The notes beneath the pieces are model-generated. The model made no database searches. It was not told where the DNA came from and saw only the letters and a list, made by a program, of their open reading frames with translations. DNA of 64,000 nucleotides from Microbispora rosea. GTDB taxonomy: Bacteria > Actinomycetota > Actinomycetes > Streptosporangiales > Streptosporangiaceae. Position 1 is the stretch's first letter, and every line of letters starts with the position of its first letter. A program made the translations under genes and the position numbers. Location of the stretch: positions 1 to 64,000 of the forward strand of contig NZ_FTNI01000003.1 in assembly GCF_900156315.1 (NCBI RefSeq), read 5' to 3'. This document shows, one piece after another, positions 34,402-43,886 of this stretch.

Positions 34402-36194
34402 CACGCCTCCTGCAGGGTCTGATCGGCGGGGCTGGTGCGACCCATGCGCTCCGCGTCGAGTCCGGACAGCTTGTGGCCCTTGGAGAAGAACCGCAACCGC
34501 GCCACGAGGGACATCAGCGGCTTGGTGAACAGGAACACCACCACGATGTCGATGAGCGTCGTCAGGCCCATCGCGAACGCGAAGCCGGCCACGTCGCCGA
34601 CCGCGAGGAAGAAGAGCACCACCGCGGCGATGAACATGACGGCGTCGGCGACCATGATGGTCCTCCGGGCGCGCCGCCATGCCACCTCGACCGCCGAGCG
34701 CAGCGTGCGGTGGCCCTCCTTGATCTCGTCGCGGATCCGTTCGAAGTAGACGATGAACGAGTCCGCGGTGATGCCGATCGAGACCACCAGACCGATGATG
34801 TGCGGCAGCGAGAGCCGGAAGCCGGCGTTGTGGCTCAGCACGTCCACCGTCAGGTACGTGAACACGGTGGCCACGCACAGGCTCGCGATGCCGATGAGCC
34901 CGAGGCCGCGGTAGTAGAGCAGCAGGTAGATCATGACGACGATCAGGCCGAGCGCGCCGGCGATGAGGCCGCCCTTGAGCTGGTCCTGGCCGAGGGTCGA
35001 GGAGACCGACACGACCGAGCTCTGCTGGAACTTCAGGGGCAGCGCGCCGTACTTGAGCTGGTCGGCCAGCTCGGTGGCGGTCGTCTGCGTGAAGCTGCCG
35101 GAGATGCGGGCACTGCCGCCGGGGATGGCCTCCTCGATCGTCGGAGCGACGATGACGACGCCGTCCAGCACGTTGGCGAGCTGGTTGCGCGGGGCCGGCA
35201 GGCTCGTGATGCGCCGGGTGATGTCGGCGAACTGGGTGGCGCCCTTCGACTTGAAGTCGACCTGGACGATCCACTCACCGGTGGTGGGGTCGGTGCCCGA
35301 CTGCGCCCCGCTGATCTCGGTGCCCTGCACCGCGGCCTTGTCGAGGATGTAGCGGGCCGAGCCGTCGTCGCTGCAGGCGACGATCTGCTTGTTCGGGTCG
35401 TCGATGGCGCCCTGGCCGCGGTTCTTCGCGGTGCAGTCGATCTTGCGGAACTCGGTGAGCAGCGCCGGGTCGATGCCGCTGGTGTCCTGACCTGCCAGTG
35501 GGTCGCCAGTGTCCTGCGGAGCGGCCGTCGGCGTGGGACTGGGAGCGGCCGCCGAGGGCGACGCCTTCGCCCGGTTGGCACGGGCGGCTCCCGCCCCCGC
35601 CTTGCGGTGGTTCCCGGCCCTCTCCGAGGTGGTCGGCTCCGGCGACGGCGCGGTCAGCGCCTTCGACAGGGCGCGTCCCGCGGGAGTCGCGTTGCCGTTG
35701 GGGGCCGCACTCTCGCCGGCCGGCGCGGACGTGCCCGGAGTGGTGGCGGGTGTCGCCGCGGCCGAGCCGCTGGGCGTCGGGGCCGCCGTGGGCACCTGAG
35801 CCGGCTGGTTCGTGGCGGCGGCCACCGCGAGCACCTGCCGCATGCGCAGTTCGGCGGTGGTCGACACCAGCCGGAGCGCCTCGTCCCGGCCCGCGCCCGG
35901 AATCTGGATCACGATGTTGTCGTTCGACTTCGCGACCTGGGCGTCGGAGATGCCGGTGCCGTTGACGCGCTGCCGGATGATCGTCACGGCTCGGTCGAGG
36001 CTCTCCTGCGACGGCGTCTTCCCGTTCGCCATGACCGGCGAGAGCGTCACGGTCGTGCCGCCCGCGAGGTCGAGGCCGAACTTGGGGACGAACGCCTTCT
36101 GGAGGGCGACCGTCGCGCCCATGACGAGAATGAGCGCAAGGAGCAGCAGGAGTGTGCGTCCAGGCTTGCTCTGGCTACTGGTCGGTGGGGCCAC
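34401..36194 (-). CDS. secD: Protein translocase subunit SecD
   Basis: 597 residues, GTG start. Helix 1 spans residues 13-30, followed by VPKFGLDLAGGTTVTLSP. The periplasmic region contains an Ala/Pro/Thr/Ser-rich insert at about residues 125-232, typical of actinobacterial SecD. The C-terminal five helices have GLIGIASLCVATVFTYLTV and SIGITADSFIVYFERIRDEI. It pulls translocated proteins from SecYEG on the outer face. The ribosome-binding site is weak. Confidence 0.96.
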   Translation of the reverse strand: MAPPTSSQSKPGRTLLLLLALILVMGATVALQKAFVPKFGLDLAGGTTVTLSPVMANGKTPSQESLDRAVTIIRQRVNGTGISDAQVAKSNDNIVIQIPGAGRDEALRLVSTTAELRMRQVLAVAAATNQPAQVPTAAPTPSGSAAATPATTPGTSAPAGESAAPNGNATPAGRALSKALTAPSPEPTTSERAGNHRKAGAGAARANRAKASPSAAAPSPTPTAAPQDTGDPLAGQDTSGIDPALLTEFRKIDCTAKNRGQGAIDDPNKQIVACSDDGSARYILDKAAVQGTEISGAQSGTDPTTGEWIVQVDFKSKGATQFADITRRITSLPAPRNQLANVLDGVVIVAPTIEEAIPGGSARISGSFTQTTATELADQLKYGALPLKFQQSSVVSVSSTLGQDQLKGGLIAGALGLIVVMIYLLLYYRGLGLIGIASLCVATVFTYLTVDVLSHNAGFRLSLPHIIGLVVSIGITADSFIVYFERIRDEIKEGHRTLRSAVEVAWRRARRTIMVADAVMFIAAVVLFFLAVGDVAGFAFAMGLTTLIDIVVVFLFTKPLMSLVARLRFFSKGHKLSGLDAERMGRTSPADQTLQEA

Positions 36195-36235
36195 TGGAGG
36201 TCAGTTCTTTCGTCGAAAAGTTGTGATCAGCCTAC

Positions 36236-36592
36236 TCAGGACTGCTTGGTGCTCGTGTCGTCACCGTTCCCCGTGTCGGGACCGTCGGCCACGGTCTCCT
36301 CGGCCTCCCCGCCCGTCACCTCGTCCACAGGGGTGACCACCCGGCCGATCGCCGCCTTGGCCCAGCGGGTCTCGACACCGGGGGCCACCTCCAGCACGAC
36401 GTCGTCGTCCTGCAGCGCGACGACCGTCGCGAAAAGCCCTGTCGTGGTCATGACCCGGGCGCCTGGGGCGAGGGAGTTCTGCATCTGGATCTGCTCCTGC
36501 TGCCGCTTGCGCTGCGGGCGGATCAGGAGGAAGTAGAACACCACTACCAACAAGATCAGTGGCAGGAACGTCCCAAGCGGGTTGTTACCCAC
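36236..36592 (-). CDS. yajC: Preprotein translocase subunit YajC
   Basis: 118 residues from the GTG at 36592; another GTG nine bases upstream is in frame, but AAAGGG is spaced correctly for this one. One membrane helix (about residues 7-26) leads into LLIRPQRKRQQEQ and the YajC domain with GARVMTTTGLFATVVAL, then an acidic tail. It forms a complex with SecDF. It heads yajC-secD-secF. Confidence 0.94.
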   Translation of the reverse strand: MGNNPLGTFLPLILLVVVFYFLLIRPQRKRQQEQIQMQNSLAPGARVMTTTGLFATVVALQDDDVVLEVAPGVETRWAKAAIGRVVTPVDEVTGGEAEETVADGPDTGNGDDTSTKQS

Positions 36593-36700
36593 GGGGGCCA
36601 CCCTTTCGTAACGTGATGAACCGGCCTGACGCCGGAGGTCTTGTGCGCTTCACACGCGGGCCACCGCGACTTCTATCGTGTGCGGCCAGTCAAGCCACGC

Positions 36701-36730
36701 AGTGTATGCGAGCCCGCAGAAGCCCGGCAA
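36701..36730 (-). promoter_or_regulatory. Candidate promoter for yajC-secDF
   Basis: On the minus strand TTGCCG (36730-36725) and TACACT (36706-36701) are 18 bases apart, about 105 bases upstream of the yajC start, in the gap after ruvB. Confidence 0.4.
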
Positions 36731-36833
36731 CGAACCCACGGCTCGGCGGGCAGGAAAGTTCCCGTTTCATGGGCTTCGCAATCGGTCTGTTACCTCTTTG
36801 CCCCAGTTTCCGCTTCGGCCCCGGCGCCGGCGT

Positions 36834-37883
36834 TCAGGCGTCGTCGAAGAGCGTGGGCGCCGCCGCCGAGCCGACCGCGTCGGGAGGCGGAGTCAGTCCG
36901 AGATGCGCCCAGGCGGTGGCGGTGGCGACGCGGCCCCTCGGGGTGCGGGCCAGCAGCCCCTGCCGCACCAGGAAGGGCTCGGCCACGACCTCGACGGTCT
37001 CCGGCTCCTCCCCCACCGCCACCGCGAGCGTCGACAGGCCCACCGGACCGCCGCCGAACTTGCGCAGCAGCGCGTCGAGCACGGCCCGGTCGAGCCGGTC
37101 CAGCCCCTCGGCGTCGACCTCGTAGAGGTTGAGCGCCGCCGCCGCTACCTCCCGGGTGATCACGCCCTCCGCGCGGACCTCGGCGAAGTCGCGCACCCGC
37201 CGCAGCAGGCGGTTGGCGATGCGGGGCGTGCCGCGTGAACGGCGGGCGATCTCGTAGGCGCCCTCGTCCGGCAGTTCGACCGACAGCAGCTTCGCGGAGC
37301 GCCGCAGCACCCGCTCCAGCTCGGCCACCTCGTAGAAGTCCATGTGGGCGGTGAAGCCGAACCTGTCGCGCAGCGGCGCCGGCAGCAGCCCCGCCCTGGT
37401 CGTGGCCCCGACCAGCGTGAACGGAGCGATGTCGAGAGGGATCGAGGTGGCGCCCGGGCCCTTGCCGACGACGATGTCGACCCGGAAGTCCTCCATCGCG
37501 AGGTAGAGCATCTCCTCCGCGGGACGGGCCATGCGGTGGATCTCGTCGATGAACAGGACCTCGCCCTCGGTCAGCGTGGACAGGATCGCGGCGAGGTCGC
37601 CCGCGCGCTCAAGCGCCGGGCCCGAGGTCATCCGCAGTGGCGCACCGAGCTCGGAGGCGATGATCATGGCAAGCGTCGTCTTGCCGAGCCCGGGGCCGCC
37701 GCTCATGAGGACGTGGTCGGGCGGGCGGTTGCGGCGCAGGGCGCTCTCCAGCACCAGCGACAGCTGCTCGCGCACCCGGCCCTGCCCGATGAACTCGTCC
37801 AGGCGCCGGGGGCGCAGCGCGGCCTCGATCGCCCGCTCGTCGCCCTCCGGTTCCGGCGACACGAGATCCCGCTCGAAGCTCAC
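36834..37883 (-). CDS. ruvB: Holliday junction branch migration helicase RuvB
   Basis: 349 residues, GTG start. RuvB signature: [19 protein letters not shown], Walker [15 protein letters not shown], Walker [28 protein letters not shown], and the C-terminal winged helix with [19 protein letters not shown] and [13 protein letters not shown]. It forms the hexameric motor with RuvA. It is separated from ruvA by a hairpin at 37944-37982. Confidence 0.98.
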   Translation of the reverse strand: MSFERDLVSPEPEGDERAIEAALRPRRLDEFIGQGRVREQLSLVLESALRRNRPPDHVLMSGGPGLGKTTLAMIIASELGAPLRMTSGPALERAGDLAAILSTLTEGEVLFIDEIHRMARPAEEMLYLAMEDFRVDIVVGKGPGATSIPLDIAPFTLVGATTRAGLLPAPLRDRFGFTAHMDFYEVAELERVLRRSAKLLSVELPDEGAYEIARRSRGTPRIANRLLRRVRDFAEVRAEGVITREVAAAALNLYEVDAEGLDRLDRAVLDALLRKFGGGPVGLSTLAVAVGEEPETVEVVAEPFLVRQGLLARTPRGRVATATAWAHLGLTPPPDAVGSAAAPTLFDDA

Positions 37884-37943
37884 TCGACACCATCCGCTCG
37901 GCCTGCCGGGACCCGTCCGATTCCCGGTGAAACTTTCAACGAA

Positions 37944-37982
37944 CGCCTCGCCCGACGCGCGCCCCGCACGGCGGGCGAGGCG
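37944..37982 (-). terminator. Inverted repeat between ruvA and ruvB
   Basis: An 11-bp perfect stem (CGCCTCGCCCG / CGGGCGAGGCG) with a 17-nt loop. Its position inside the ruvCAB run may lower expression of ruvB relative to ruvCA. Confidence 0.45.
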
Positions 37983-37997
37983 CGGCCCGTCACGAGG

Positions 37998-38618
37998 TCA
38001 CCGCACGCTCAGCGCGCGCAGGGCGGACTTGAGCAGCGCCGCCACCTGCGGGGTGCGGCCGGCCGCGAGCTCCGCCTCGGCCTCCGCGGTGACCGTCGCG
38101 ACCGCCTCGTCGGCGTCCCTGGACGAGTAGCCGAGCCCGACGAGCCCCGAGTGGACCTGGTCGCGCCAGACGGGCGCCGCCGCCGCGCCGTTGATCGCGG
38201 CGTCGACGGCCGCCGCCGGGGTGCCGAGCTTGTCCTTGAGTTCGAGCACGATGCGCTGGGCGCCCTTCTGGCCGATGCCGGGCACCATCGTCAGGGCCTT
38301 GATGTCGGCGCTCGCCACCGCGACCCGCAGCGCGTTGGGCGCGTGGACCGCGAGCATGGCCAGGGCCAGGCGCGGCCCGACCCCGCTGGCCGTCTGGAGC
38401 AGCTCGAAGACCGTCCGCTCGTCGTCGGAGGCGAAGCCGTACAGCGTGAGCGAGTCCTCGCGGACGACGAGCGAGGTGGACAGCCGGGCGGGTTCGCCGA
38501 TGCGCAGCCCGGCCAGGGTGCCCGGGGCGCAGTGGACGAGCATCCCGACGCCGCCCACCTCGACCACGGCGCTGTCGGCTCCGATCGCCGCCACCTGCCC
38601 CGCAACGGATGCGATCAC
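37998..38618 (-). CDS. ruvA: Holliday junction protein RuvA
   Basis: 206 residues, GTG start overlapping the ruvC stop (GTGA). The OB domain ([25 protein letters not shown]), helix-hairpin-helix motifs ([17 protein letters not shown] and [27 protein letters not shown]) and the small C-terminal domain that contacts RuvB ([15 protein letters not shown]) are complete. Confidence 0.97.
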   Translation of the reverse strand: MIASVAGQVAAIGADSAVVEVGGVGMLVHCAPGTLAGLRIGEPARLSTSLVVREDSLTLYGFASDDERTVFELLQTASGVGPRLALAMLAVHAPNALRVAVASADIKALTMVPGIGQKGAQRIVLELKDKLGTPAAAVDAAINGAAAAPVWRDQVHSGLVGLGYSSRDADEAVATVTAEAEAELAAGRTPQVAALLKSALRALSVR

Positions 38619-39232
38619 CGCGTGCTCCCTCCCCGGTCCGGACGCCCGGCCGCGACGTCGCCGGGTCTCCCAGTCCTACCAGAGGCCGCGGGGCCCGCAC
38701 CCCCGGAACGGGCCCTGGCCAGGGCGTCGGCCAGCCGGTGCTGCACGCCGCCCCGCCAGACGTGGCAGATGGCCAGGGCGAGCGCGTCGGCCGCGTCCGC
38801 CGGCTTGGGCATGGCGTCGAGCCGCAGCAGCCGGGTGACCATCGTGCCGACCTGCTTCTTGTCGGCGTTGCCGTTGCCGGTGATCGCGGCCTTGACCTCG
38901 CTGGGCGTGTGCAGCGCGACCGGCAGCCCCCGCCGCGCCGCGCAGACGATCGCGACGGCCGAGGCCTGGGCCGTCCCCATGACCGTACGGACGTTGTGCT
39001 GGGCGAAGACCCGCTCGACGGCGACCGCGTCGGGCTTGATCTCGTCGAGCCAGCGCTCGATCTCCGCCTCGATGACGACCAGCCGGGACCCGATGTCGTC
39101 GTCGGGCGGGGTGCGGACCACCCCGACCGACAGCAGGCTCAGCGGGGCGCCCGGACGGCCCTCCACGGCGCCGAGACCGCACCGCGTCAGCCCCGGGTCC
39201 ACGCCCATCACCCGCAGTTGGGGCATCCGCAC
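38615..39232 (-). CDS. ruvC: Crossover junction endodeoxyribonuclease RuvC
   Basis: 205 residues from the GTG at 39232, which is the in-frame start best spaced from GGGAGG; other candidates are 39238 and 39226. Catalytic acidic residues appear in [19 protein letters not shown] and the C-terminal [15 protein letters not shown]. It resolves Holliday junctions. A Gly/Arg-rich tail of about 40 residues follows the domain. Confidence 0.96.
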   Translation of the reverse strand: MRMPQLRVMGVDPGLTRCGLGAVEGRPGAPLSLLSVGVVRTPPDDDIGSRLVVIEAEIERWLDEIKPDAVAVERVFAQHNVRTVMGTAQASAVAIVCAARRGLPVALHTPSEVKAAITGNGNADKKQVGTMVTRLLRLDAMPKPADAADALALAICHVWRGGVQHRLADALARARSGGAGPAASGRTGRPGDVAAGRPDRGGSTR

Positions 39233-39327
39233 CGGCACGCCTCCCTGATCCCGGCGGCGCGGCCACCGCTGCGCCGAACATCTGTTCGGTCGGTCACTCT
39301 ATCGCGATCAGCGGCCGCGCGGGCGCG

Positions 39328-40515
39328 TCAGAAGTAGTCGATCATGTACGCGGCGCAGCCGAACGCGGCGTCCAGCGCGTCGTCGGCGTCGGCAGAGCCG
39401 CCGCTCAGGAGGCCGGCGCGGCGGAGGGTGGCCGTGGGCACGCCGCCGAACAGCGCCGACATCCCGCCGATCGTGAGCCGCGTCGCGTCCCCGTCCGCGC
39501 TCTCACCGCGCGCCGCCTCCCGCCGCGTCACGGAGCCGGCGCCGCCGTCCACCCGCAGCAGCCACGCGCCCGCGTTGCCCGGGCGTGGGGAGTCGGTCAC
39601 CTCAAGGGGGGTCTCGACGCGAACTCCGGCGGGGAAGCCGCGCCCCTCGACCGCGGCGGGCAGATCGATCAGCCGGAACATCCACCGGGTCTGGCTGACC
39701 TCGTCCTTCGACCGCTCCCGGAGCATCCAGAGCATCGGGTCGGCCGGGTCCACGAAGGCCTTCACCGACTTCGCGACGGTCGACGCGCTGCCGACCATCG
39801 ACCACAGGGCCCTGGCCGTCGCCTCCGACCCCGCCAGCAGGTTGTCGACCTCGATGTCCCCGTCGCTCCAGCGGTAGACGACGAACCCGTCCTCGGCCAG
39901 GTAGCAGAAGTCGTCGTCGTCCTCCAGCCACAGCCGCCAGGTCCGCTCGTCGAAGCACAGCGGCCCGCTCGCGCGGGCGGCGGCGTGCACCCTGCCGATC
40001 AGGGCGACGAGCTCGGCCGCGTCGGCGGGGCCCATCCGGCGGAGCTTGACCCCGCCCGCCGCGCCGCCGGGGCCGCCCAGCGTACGCAGCGCCTCGGCGG
40101 GCACGGTGATCCGCTGGAGCACGCCGGCGTGCTCGTAACCCGCGCTCCGGTACACCGGCGTGGTGGCCGGGTAGAGCGCGGAGACCGCGTGACCGAGCTC
40201 CGCGCAGCGCTCGATGGCCGCGTGCGTGAGCGCCCGGCCCACGCCCCTGCCACGGTCCTCCGGCGCCACCGTCACACCCGCCACACCGCCCATGGACAGG
40301 GGGCGGCCGTGCCACCACTGGACGTACGGGTTGATCCTGGCCGTGCCGACGAGCCGCGGGCCGTCGAAGGCGCCCAGATAGCGGCCCTCGGGCAGCATCG
40401 GGGAGACGAGCTTGCGCCAGGTCTCCGCGCCGCCGCCGGACAGCGGGCCGAAGGCGCGCCTTCGGTTGTCGAGGACGGCGTCCAGGTCCTCGCTCGTGAT
40501 ATGACGAATTTCCAC
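39328..40515 (-). CDS. GNAT N-acetyltransferase, Eis-like
   Basis: 395 residues from a GTG at 40515. Two GNAT modules and a C-terminal sterol-carrier-like domain are typical of Eis (enhanced intracellular survival) proteins. The acetyl-CoA site is GVAGVTVAPEDRGRGVGRAL, followed by ALYPATTPVYRSAGYE; the protein ends in a free Phe (MIDYF), the residue that in Eis serves as catalytic carboxylate. Mycobacterial Eis acetylates aminoglycosides and lysines; the substrate here is unknown. TAGCCT eight bases upstream of the GTG and the lack of a ribosome site suggest a leaderless message. Confidence 0.9.
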   Translation of the reverse strand: MEIRHITSEDLDAVLDNRRRAFGPLSGGGAETWRKLVSPMLPEGRYLGAFDGPRLVGTARINPYVQWWHGRPLSMGGVAGVTVAPEDRGRGVGRALTHAAIERCAELGHAVSALYPATTPVYRSAGYEHAGVLQRITVPAEALRTLGGPGGAAGGVKLRRMGPADAAELVALIGRVHAAARASGPLCFDERTWRLWLEDDDDFCYLAEDGFVVYRWSDGDIEVDNLLAGSEATARALWSMVGSASTVAKSVKAFVDPADPMLWMLRERSKDEVSQTRWMFRLIDLPAAVEGRGFPAGVRVETPLEVTDSPRPGNAGAWLLRVDGGAGSVTRREAARGESADGDATRLTIGGMSALFGGVPTATLRRAGLLSGGSADADDALDAAFGCAAYMIDYF

Positions 40516-40587
40516 AACCGGCCAGGCTATGCGGGCTCCGGTCGCCGCTGCCACCGGTTTTCCGCCCCCGCGCCGCCCTCCGGCCGA

Positions 40588-40702
40588 GGCCCTGCGTCAA
40601 CGGAGGCAAGGCGCTGCCTCAATGCGGCCGGGGCTCTGCGTCGATGAGGGCAAGGGCCCTGCGTCGATTAGGGCAAGGGCCCTGTGCCGATCCGGCGGCA
40701 AG
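40588..40702. repeat. Tandem repeat, 23-bp unit, five degenerate copies
   Basis: Units at 40588-40610, 40611-40631, 40632-40654, 40655-40677 and 40678-40702 (23, 21, 23, 23 and 25 bp) follow the pattern GGCCCTGCGTCGATnAGGGC then AAG. Each unit has self-complementary ends (GCCCT / AGGGC). The array fills most of the gap between the yebC stop and the acetyltransferase start. Confidence 0.8.
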
Positions 40703-40723
40703 GGCCCGCGCCCGGCTCCGGCG

Positions 40724-41476
40724 TCAGGCCTCGATCTTCTCCATGACCTCGTCGCTCACGTCGAAGTTCGCCCAGACGTTCTGCACGTCGTCGCTGTCCT
40801 CCAGCGCGTCGATGAGCTTGAAGATCTTGCGGGCGCCGTCCTCCTCGAGGGGGACGTTGAGCGTGGGAACGAAGCTCATCTCGGCCGACTCGTAGTCGAT
40901 GCCGGCGTCCTGCAGCGCCTTGCGCACGGGGATCAGGTCGGAGGCCTCACAGACCACCTCGAAGTTCTCGCCGAGGTCGTTGACCTCCTCGGCCCCCGCG
41001 TCGAGGACGGCCATGAGCACGTCGTCCTCCGTCAGCGACCCCTTGGGGACGATCACGACGCCCTTGCGGTTGAACATGTACGACACCGAGCCGGGGTCGG
41101 CGAGCGAGCCGCCGTTGCGGGTCAGCGCCACGCGCACCTCGGACGCCGCGCGGTTGCGGTTGTCGGTGAGGCACTCGATGAGGACCGCGACGCCGCCGGG
41201 GGCGTAGCCCTCGTACATGATCGTCTGCCAGTCGGCGCCGCCGGCCTCGAGGCCGCCGCCGCGCTTGCGGGCCCGCTCGATGTTGTCGATCGGGACCGAG
41301 TTCTTCCTGGCCTTGGTGATGGCGTCGAACAGCGTGGGGTTGCCGTCCGGGTCGGGCCCGCCGGTCCTGGCCGCGACCTCGATGTTCTTGATGAGCTTGG
41401 CGAAAAGCTTGCCGCGCTTGGAGTCCAGCGCCGCCTTCTTGTGCTTCGTCGTCGCCCATTTGGAGTGGCCGGACAT
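40724..41476 (-). CDS. yebC: YebC/PmpR family regulator (TACO1-like)
   Basis: 250 residues. [22 protein letters not shown] and [16 protein letters not shown], then [19 protein letters not shown] are family hallmarks. YebC2-type proteins help ribosomes through polyproline stretches; older work describes transcription control. It begins 3 bases after pdxT, so pdxT-yebC are co-transcribed. Confidence 0.97.
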   Translation of the reverse strand: MSGHSKWATTKHKKAALDSKRGKLFAKLIKNIEVAARTGGPDPDGNPTLFDAITKARKNSVPIDNIERARKRGGGLEAGGADWQTIMYEGYAPGGVAVLIECLTDNRNRAASEVRVALTRNGGSLADPGSVSYMFNRKGVVIVPKGSLTEDDVLMAVLDAGAEEVNDLGENFEVVCEASDLIPVRKALQDAGIDYESAEMSFVPTLNVPLEEDGARKIFKLIDALEDSDDVQNVWANFDVSDEVMEKIEA

Positions 41477-41479
41477 CGC

Positions 41480-42070
41480 CTAGAGCTCCCTCACCATTTC
41501 GACAAAATACGAGTGCACCCGCGCGTCGCCGGTCAGCTCCGGATGGAAGGACGTCGCGAGCAACGGTCCCTGTCGGACCGCGACGATCCTATCCCCAGCT
41601 TCGGTGCGGCCCAGCACCTCCACGTCGGGCCCCACGGATTCGACCCAGGGCGCGCGGATGAACACGGCCCTGATCGTCCCGCGCCCCGCGAAGTCGAGAT
41701 CGGCCTCGAACGAGTCGACCTGGCGGCCGAAGGCGTTGCGGCGGACCACAATGTCGATGCCGCCCAGTGTCTCCTGGCCCTCGATGCCGCCCTCGATCCG
41801 GTCGGCCAGCATGATCATTCCGGCGCACGAGCCGTAGGCGGGCATGCCCTCCTTGATGCGCATCCGCAGCGGTTCGAGCAGCTCGAAGGTGGTGGCGAGC
41901 TTCCACATCGTGGTCGACTCCCCGCCGGGGACGACCAGCGCGTCCACCGCGGCGAGCTCCTCCTGCCTGCGCACCGGCACGGCGGTCGCGCCCGACTCCT
42001 CCAGAGCGCGGATGTGCTCGCGCACGTCGCCCTGCAGGGCGAGCACGCCGATCTTGGGTGCGGACGTCAC
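41480..42070 (-). CDS. pdxT: Pyridoxal 5'-phosphate synthase glutaminase subunit
   Basis: 196 residues, GTG start. The triad of a class I glutaminase is present: Cys in [10 protein letters not shown], His and Glu in [16 protein letters not shown] is the oxyanion strand. It supplies ammonia to PdxS for vitamin B6 synthesis. It is parted from pdxS by a MarR gene. Confidence 0.97.
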   Translation of the reverse strand: MTSAPKIGVLALQGDVREHIRALEESGATAVPVRRQEELAAVDALVVPGGESTTMWKLATTFELLEPLRMRIKEGMPAYGSCAGMIMLADRIEGGIEGQETLGGIDIVVRRNAFGRQVDSFEADLDFAGRGTIRAVFIRAPWVESVGPDVEVLGRTEAGDRIVAVRQGPLLATSFHPELTGDARVHSYFVEMVREL

Positions 42071-42135
42071 GATTTCCCTTCCTGTGGTGACCTGTTCAGG
42101 GTATGGCCACGGTCTTGCGGGCCCAAAACGATAGG

Positions 42136-42561
42136 TCAGGCACGACCCAGCTTGGCGAGGGCGGGAAGGGCGCGGGCGATGGCCGCGCGCTCCTCGGCGG
42201 TCAGCCCGCTCAGCCGTCCGGACAGGTAGGCGATCCTGGCCCGCCGTACGGCCCGGAGGCGGTCGCGGCCCTCGACGGTCAGCTCGACGGTGCGCACCCG
42301 CGCGTCGGAGGCGTCGGTGCCCCGCGCGACGAGACCGGCCTCCTCGAGGCGGTTGACCTGCACGCTCATCGTCGGAAGCTGCACGCCGTGCTCCTCGGCC
42401 AGGTCGGTCATCCGGCGCGCGCCGTCCTCCAGGGAGCCGAGCACGGAGTATTGCTGGGCGGTGACCGGCTGCCCCGCCGTCGTCCGGCGCAGCAGCATCA
42501 CGAGGTGGCGCAGCTCACGTGACAGGTTCTCGGCGAGCCGTGCCGTGTCGTCGGTCGTCAT
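42136..42561 (-). CDS. MarR family transcriptional regulator (between pdxS and pdxT)
   Basis: 141 residues from the ATG at 42561; the upstream frame is low-complexity. The winged helix has [27 protein letters not shown] and [47 protein letters not shown] (42575-42570) lies eight bases upstream, so the transcript is probably leaderless. The ligand is unknown. It may be co-transcribed with pdxT and yebC. Confidence 0.9.
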   Translation of the reverse strand: MTTDDTARLAENLSRELRHLVMLLRRTTAGQPVTAQQYSVLGSLEDGARRMTDLAEEHGVQLPTMSVQVNRLEEAGLVARGTDASDARVRTVELTVEGRDRLRAVRRARIAYLSGRLSGLTAEERAAIARALPALAKLGRA

Positions 42562-42601
42562 AGCAGGCCACGATAACGGTGGCCGGGCCGGGGCAGACGA
42601 A

Positions 42602-42635
42602 GCGGGCGGCGCCCCGGAAAGGGGACGCCGCCCGC
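42602..42635 (-). terminator. GC-rich hairpin before marR
   Basis: GCGGGCGGCG and CGCCGCCCGC form a 10-bp stem, extended by CCCC/GGGG with one bulged base. It lies 41 bases upstream of the marR ATG; it could be a terminator for read-through from pdxS. Confidence 0.5.
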
Positions 42636-42810
42636 ACGCCCTGGCCGGCGCTCTTCGCCGCGCCGCGTCGTCGCCGCACCGGCGCCTCCTCGGCCTTTGG
42701 GCGAAGAAGACCTGCCGGCCGATCACGCCTCGGCACGCCCGCGGCCCCTCGTGGTCGCGTACGTCGCCGCCGGGGGGCGACGCGGACGTTCCGCCCCGCG
42801 AACAGCGAGA

Positions 42811-42841
42811 ACGCCCGGCTGGGATGGCCCCAGCCGGGCGT
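42811..42841 (-). terminator. Hairpin terminator after pdxS
   Basis: A perfect 13-bp stem (ACGCCCGGCTGGG / complement) with a 5-nt loop, 23 bases past the pdxS stop. Confidence 0.8.
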
Positions 42842-42864
42842 CCGCGTCCTGGCTTTCCCGGCGT

Positions 42865-43779
42865 CTACCAGCCGCGCTCGGCGAGGCGGTGCGGCACGGG
42901 GATGTCGTCGACGTTGATGCCGACCATCGCCTCGCCCAGGCCGCGCGAGACCTTGGCGATCACGTCGGGGTCGTCGTAGAACGTGGTGGCCTTGACGATG
43001 GCGGCGGCGCGCTTGGCGGGGTCGCCGGACTTGAAGATGCCCGAGCCGACGAACACGCCCTCGGCGCCGAGCTGCATCATCATCGCGGCGTCGGCCGGGG
43101 TGGCGATGCCGCCCGCGGTGAACAGCACCACCGGCAGCTTGCCGGTCTTGGCGATCTCGGCCACCAGCTCGTACGGCGCCTGCAGCTCCTTGGCGGCGAC
43201 GAACAGCTCGTCCTCGGGCAGCGAGGTGAGGCGCTTGATCTCGCCGCGGATCTTGCGCATGTGGGTGGTGGCGTTGGAGACGTCGCCGGTCCCGGCCTCG
43301 CCCTTGGAGCGGATCATCGCGGCGCCCTCGGTGATGCGGCGCAGCGCCTCGCCGAGGTTGGTGGCCCCGCACACGAAGGGGACGGTGAACTGCCACTTGT
43401 CGATGTGGTTGGCGAAGTCGGCCGGGGTGAGGACCTCGGACTCGTCGATGTAGTCGACCCCGAGCGCCTGGAGCACCTGGGCCTCGACGAAGTGGCCGAT
43501 CCTGGCCTTGGCCATCACCGGGATGGAGACGGCGCTGATGATGCCCTCGATCATGTCGGGGTCGCTCATCCGGGACACGCCGCCCTGAGCGCGGATGTCG
43601 GCGGGGACGCGCTCCAGCGCCATCACGGCGACGGCTCCGGCATCCTCGGCGATCTTGGCCTGCTCCGGGGTGACGACGTCCATGATGACACCGCCCTTGA
43701 GCATCTCGGCCATGCCGCGCTTCACGCGGGCGGTGCCGACGGCGGTGGTCTCGTTGACTTCGGGGACGCTGCTGGACAC
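42865..43779 (-). CDS. pdxS: Pyridoxal 5'-phosphate synthase lyase subunit
   Basis: 304 residues, GTG start with GAGGT upstream. It builds PLP from ribose 5-phosphate, glyceraldehyde 3-phosphate and ammonia in a dodecamer. [32 protein letters not shown] (Schiff-base lysines) and [20 protein letters not shown] with the phosphate loop [10 protein letters not shown] are all present. Confidence 0.98.
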   Translation of the reverse strand: MSSSVPEVNETTAVGTARVKRGMAEMLKGGVIMDVVTPEQAKIAEDAGAVAVMALERVPADIRAQGGVSRMSDPDMIEGIISAVSIPVMAKARIGHFVEAQVLQALGVDYIDESEVLTPADFANHIDKWQFTVPFVCGATNLGEALRRITEGAAMIRSKGEAGTGDVSNATTHMRKIRGEIKRLTSLPEDELFVAAKELQAPYELVAEIAKTGKLPVVLFTAGGIATPADAAMMMQLGAEGVFVGSGIFKSGDPAKRAAAIVKATTFYDDPDVIAKVSRGLGEAMVGINVDDIPVPHRLAERGW

Positions 43780-43886
43780 GGTGCTACCTCACGACGGCGG
43801 GCCTACGGATTCCTCTCCATGGTAGGCGGTGGCCGATCCCGCACCCGACGCACCCGTTCGTCAGAGTCGATCACGCTTTTTGTCCA

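Larger units (their letters stand above)
42562..42864. other. Intergenic region pdxS-marR with two hairpins
   Basis: This 303-base gap holds the pdxS terminator (42811-42841), a second GC-rich hairpin (42602-42635) and the marR -10 box. No coding frame is supported; the rest shows nothing recognisable. Confidence 0.5.
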
